Shown: positions 7,354 through 9,540 of the stretch, in pieces
How positions within the stretch are numbered: position 1 is the stretch's first letter
Layout: each line of letters starts with the position of its first letter
NCBI GenBank assembly: GCA_021774955.1
Contig: JAJFIN010000268.1
Span: 1-9,540 of the forward strand
Direction of reading: 5' to 3'
DNA: 9,540 nt
DNA from: Alphaproteobacteria bacterium
GTDB lineage: Bacteria; Pseudomonadota; Alphaproteobacteria; M2410
Made by a program: the position numbers and the translations under genes
Notes under the pieces: model-generated
The model's database searches: none
Seen by the model: only the letters and a program-made list of their open reading frames with translations
Told to the model about the DNA's origin: nothing

Positions 7354-7518
7354 CTAGTTTCCACTTTTATCGCCAATGGATGGACTTCTCTGTCGATACA
7401 TCGCCTTACGCCTTAACTTTCGAATGTGGCGAAGACAGAGGAAGATCACTGCTCCAAACCATACTGTGGCAATAAAGAGGGCGACACTGATTATATCTGG
7501 GTCGCTAACGGTCTCCAT
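7354..7518 (-). CDS. 54-residue single-TM microprotein, translationally coupled
   Basis: The stop of the preceding gene (TGA, 7520-7518) and this ATG (7518-7516) share a base as TGATG, the classic stop-start coupling arrangement. The product begins METVSDPD, has one membrane segment at about residues 9-28 (IISVALFIATVWFGAVIFLC) and ends in a basic cytoplasmic tail (RHIRKLRRKAMYRQR), then SPSIGDKSGN and TAG. By the positive-inside rule the N-terminus should face the periplasm. It is short enough to be missed by usual length cut-offs. Coupling suggests fixed stoichiometry with the 5-TM protein, perhaps as a small subunit or regulator of the same membrane complex; the function is unknown. Support comes from the overlap geometry and the clean TM-plus-basic-tail composition. 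Confidence 0.72.
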   Translation of the reverse strand: METVSDPDIISVALFIATVWFGAVIFLCLRHIRKLRRKAMYRQRSPSIGDKSGN

Positions 7519-8144
7519 CAATGTAAACTCACCAAGTGCTGCCCACGGAAGAAATAAAATATAGCCAAAAAAAATAGGCTAAATGACACTGTTACGACAG
7601 AGACAATTGCGATCCCCTTGCCTAAACCAACCTTCGCGTGGTTTTCCTTTTCCTCATCTGAGAGTTCTGTTTTGTCAATAAACCAATCAACAGTGCGTAG
7701 GAACAACACCGCAATCACTCCCGCCAGCAAAAGTCGATAGATCACCACACCCAAACCAAACATGAAACTCAATAAACTATCAGCTGAATGCTCCATAAAC
7801 AGTTTCAGTGAAAGAAGTGACAAAAATAATGCGTAATGCAAATAGAACACCGGTGCCCAACTACCTGAATGAGGCGTATCTCCATCGGTTGGCTCAATAT
7901 TGCGATATCTGTTGGTTGGTATTTCTTCTAGTAAACGGAAGTTGGGGTAAGTCGAACGGATAAAATCGTGGATCAACGCCGGTGCAGCTATCGCAATGTT
8001 TGCTGCACCAAGACTAATCCAGAAATTGAGAGCTGGTAGATCCTTAGAAAAATATATGCTGGATGCTGAAAATATTGTCAGCAGCAGAACCAGAAGAACG
8101 TGCTTTCTCCTGCGCGTCCGCATTGAAGACACCGTATTCAGCAT
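7518..8144 (-). CDS. Five-TM membrane protein of unknown function
   Basis: This 208-residue protein is read from the ATG at 8144, which starts one base after the TAG stop of the 6-TM gene (TAGAATG) and has GAGAG about 8 bases upstream. An earlier in-frame ATG at 8183 would add 13 residues but has no ribosome site and overlaps the previous gene by 38 bases. Likely membrane segments are at about 14-31, 39-58, 97-116, 124-149 and 175-199. A loop of about 38 residues (59-96) and a short acidic loop (158-170, KTELSDEEKENHA) lie between segments. No family or catalytic motif is recognised. The end-to-start contact on both sides (1-base gap upstream, TGATG downstream) indicates an operon in which the 6-TM, 5-TM and 54-aa products are made together. 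Confidence 0.82.
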   Translation of the reverse strand: MLNTVSSMRTRRRKHVLLVLLLTIFSASSIYFSKDLPALNFWISLGAANIAIAAPALIHDFIRSTYPNFRLLEEIPTNRYRNIEPTDGDTPHSGSWAPVFYLHYALFLSLLSLKLFMEHSADSLLSFMFGLGVVIYRLLLAGVIAVLFLRTVDWFIDKTELSDEEKENHAKVGLGKGIAIVSVVTVSFSLFFLAIFYFFRGQHLVSLH

Positions 8145-8145
8145 T

Positions 8146-8967
8146 CTAGTTCTCTCGATATTTACGCCATGCGGCGAAGGCATGTAATATCGCCGAAAGC
8201 AAAACGGCTATGAATACGGACAATGGCAACAACCAGCGACTACCGTCAAATTGACTATTTTCGATGATGGCTTTGGAGCCTAGTGGCACCCAGAAATATC
8301 CCGCGATGAGAAAAAACATCATCTGAGAAAATCCCCATCTATCGTGACGCGTTTCCCACAATGCCCGAATGGCTGCTCGCCGCTCTAACAAACCCAACCA
8401 GCTGCGATTCAACTCCAGCTGTTCGTATGAAAGTATTGAGAACCAATAGACGCCAATCAACAAAGCCGATCTAAACCAAAACCCCAAAACGATCCGGAGA
8501 GGGTTGTTTGCTAGTTCCGGGCTGTATTTCATTCCCAGTACAACAACAGCCGGTGTCACGATAAAAATATATACGACGTACAAACCAGAGCGCCTCAAAT
8601 TACGGACGATTCGTTCCAAGATAATTATGCTGTGGTCTCTCCAGCTTCCAACGACGTAACTTTCTAAAGACATAACAATGACAAAGTATCCAAATATGAA
8701 ATACATGATATAGGCCCACGCCCACCACGAAAATTCTTCAACTACTTCGGAATTTTCTGCAATTATCATTAACCACAAGAACGCCGCATCGCCGTGATCG
8801 ACATCGCCACTAATCCAGACACGCCAAACCAGGTAAACTCCCAGCGCGGCCATGAGACCGGCAACGTAAAGTGGAAAGCGAGATTGATGTGTAGATTGCC
8901 TTCTCGACAAACGACGTTCAAGGATTTCTAATTGCCTTTGGCGGCGTTCTTGGCGAGAATTCCCCAT
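8146..8967 (-). CDS. Six-TM membrane protein with basic N-terminal helix
   Basis: This 273-residue protein is of no recognised family. The first 30 residues are a strongly basic, probably amphipathic or coiled helix (SRQERRQRQLEILERRLSRR). Likely membrane segments are at about 31-52, 81-101, 128-146, 158-179, 212-230 and 245-266. A further moderately hydrophobic stretch at 61-71 precedes an acidic segment (ENSEVVEE). The long loop at 180-211 is charged and cytoplasmic in an even-TM model (YEQLELNRSW, then LERRAAIRALWETRHDR). The C-terminus is basic (WRKYREN). No Shine-Dalgarno precedes the ATG at 8967; an AT-rich run lies directly upstream, so a leaderless mRNA from an internal promoter is possible. 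It is tightly linked to the downstream 5-TM gene and 48 bases from the upstream 3-TM gene. Confidence 0.84.
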   Translation of the reverse strand: MGNSRQERRQRQLEILERRLSRRQSTHQSRFPLYVAGLMAALGVYLVWRVWISGDVDHGDAAFLWLMIIAENSEVVEEFSWWAWAYIMYFIFGYFVIVMSLESYVVGSWRDHSIIILERIVRNLRRSGLYVVYIFIVTPAVVVLGMKYSPELANNPLRIVLGFWFRSALLIGVYWFSILSYEQLELNRSWLGLLERRAAIRALWETRHDRWGFSQMMFFLIAGYFWVPLGSKAIIENSQFDGSRWLLPLSVFIAVLLSAILHAFAAWRKYREN

Positions 8968-8973
8968 ATAATA

Positions 8974-9001
8974 TATATAGGAATTATTGCGAGATTTTCA
9001 A
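8974..9001 (-). promoter_or_regulatory. Candidate promoter just upstream of the 6-TM gene
   Basis: The minus strand shows TTGAAA (9001-8996), a 16-base spacer and TATATA (8979-8974), within an alternating AT run that reaches almost to the ATG at 8967. Initiation at the usual distance would fall at or next to the start codon and give a leaderless transcript, which would fit the missing Shine-Dalgarno. AT-rich sequence makes chance matches likely. Confidence 0.3.
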
Positions 9002-9015
9002 TTGCCACGCCTACG

Positions 9016-9432
9016 TCATCTGCGGTTAGTTGGTCTCTGTTTACTTCTACCAATAGCGTTTTTCACACCATAGAATATTGCAAACAGGACTACGGAAGCT
9101 GGTAGGGTTGCTATCACGAATAGCAGGCCAGGTCGGGAGACAATTTGATAGGCTTCCTCAAATAATTCCCTTGTCAATATTTCGTTCCCATTTGCTGCCC
9201 ACATAATTCCAACACCTAGGATTCCTACAAAAGGTACGAAAAATAATAATAGGCCAGCAGCATTTCCCAGCACCAAAATCCAATTGCGCCACTGCCCTCT
9301 TTTTTCGGCCAATCGCATGTTCCACGTTTTGACGAGGCTGTAGAAAAGTAAATAGATAGCTGCGGCAGAAACAATAAAGATCAGCCACCGTACTATTGCA
9401 CCAAGAATGATTGAGGATGACGGTTCAATCAT
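9016..9432 (-). CDS. Three-TM small membrane protein of unknown function
   Basis: This 138-residue protein begins MIEPSSS with likely membrane segments at about 8-34, 50-80 (possibly a re-entrant or kinked helix around FFVPFVGILGVG) and 100-125. A basic loop (about 39-48, RLAEKRGQWR) and a basic tail (GRSKQRPTNRR) would both face the cytoplasm if the N-terminus is outside. An acidic amphipathic segment (about 83-98, NEILTRELFEEAYQ) links the last two membrane segments. The ATG has GAGGG 5 bases upstream, a good ribosome site. It is 48 bases upstream of the 6-TM gene in the same direction, so it may belong to the same unit, though a promoter may lie between. No family is recognised. Confidence 0.8.
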   Translation of the reverse strand: MIEPSSSIILGAIVRWLIFIVSAAAIYLLFYSLVKTWNMRLAEKRGQWRNWILVLGNAAGLLLFFVPFVGILGVGIMWAANGNEILTRELFEEAYQIVSRPGLLFVIATLPASVVLFAIFYGVKNAIGRSKQRPTNRR

Positions 9433-9497
9433 ACAATCCCTCGTTTCACGCTCCAGAACGTATATTGAACTTACCTGCTTATCCGAATTAAAGCACT

Positions 9498-9539
9498 CTA
9501 TTCAATTTCGAACAATCTATCAAATGTATCCTTTATGAT
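9498..9539 (-). CDS. Possible C-terminal tail of a gene entering from the right edge
   Basis: One minus-strand frame is open from the edge and reads IIKDTFDRLFEIE before TAG at 9500-9498, a plausible amphipathic protein end. It lies 65 bases before the 3-TM gene's ATG. Thirteen codons cannot establish a gene; the stretch could equally be leader sequence. Confidence 0.25.
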   Translation of the reverse strand: MIKDTFDRLFEIE

Positions 9540-9540
9540 A

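Noticed and set aside
8145..8183. Upstream ATG start (8183) for the 5-TM protein, giving 221 residues
   Set aside because: It has no Shine-Dalgarno and would overlap the 6-TM gene by 38 bases; the ATG at 8144 has GAGAG upstream and begins one base after the previous stop.
4635..8967. Homology among the three large membrane proteins (259, 208 and 273 residues)
   Set aside because: By eye they share only hydrophobic composition and number of segments; no common motif or alignable loop was found.
1..9540. CRISPR array, transposase, integrase or tRNA-linked insertion
   Set aside because: No regularly spaced repeats, no DDE or tyrosine recombinase gene, and no tRNA-like cloverleaf were seen on either strand.

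Overview
The window most resembles the chromosome of a Gram-negative bacterium, probably a proteobacterium and possibly an alphaproteobacterium. The support is Sec signal peptides on several products, a periplasmic PQQ-type sugar dehydrogenase and DUF4019-like secreted proteins. No rRNA, tRNA or marker gene is present to fix the lineage, so this is inference.

Left part (1-4633) reads as ordinary genome. A plus-strand TPR/multi-membrane-segment gene cut by the left edge (2-1378) converges with a minus-strand block: two tandem DUF4019-like secreted paralogues (1397-2005 and 2086-2766, about 61% identical over 153 aligned residues by hand count) and, upstream of them, a soluble PQQ-dependent aldose dehydrogenase (2946-4109, GTG start with a strong Shine-Dalgarno). 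A small secreted orphan (4235-4633) is divergent from the dehydrogenase.

Right part (4635 to the right edge) is different in kind. Every gene is on the minus strand and none is recognised. In transcription order they are: a possible truncated gene tail at the edge (9498-9539), a 3-TM protein (9016-9432), a 6-TM protein (8146-8967), a 5-TM protein (7518-8144), a 54-residue single-TM microprotein coupled through a TGATG overlap (7354-7518), a 555-residue soluble, effector-like protein (5494-7161), and a 6-TM protein with a TTG start (4635-5414). Base composition drops too: hand counts give 60% GC for the lines at 3001-3060 and 3481-3540, against 35% for 8641-8700, 40% for 8521-8580 and 40% for 7561-7620, though 7681-7740 is 50%. 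This looks like an accessory region.

The most interesting proposal, which is inference, is that the 555-residue protein is a polymorphic-toxin-like effector or a scaffold. The TTG-started 6-TM protein directly downstream would be its immunity or membrane partner. The coupled 6-TM/5-TM/54-aa set upstream would form a small membrane complex. No catalytic motif, mobile-element gene, CRISPR array, RNA gene or convincing rho-independent terminator was seen. Once the 54-aa gene is counted, no gene-free stretch exceeds 200 bases.
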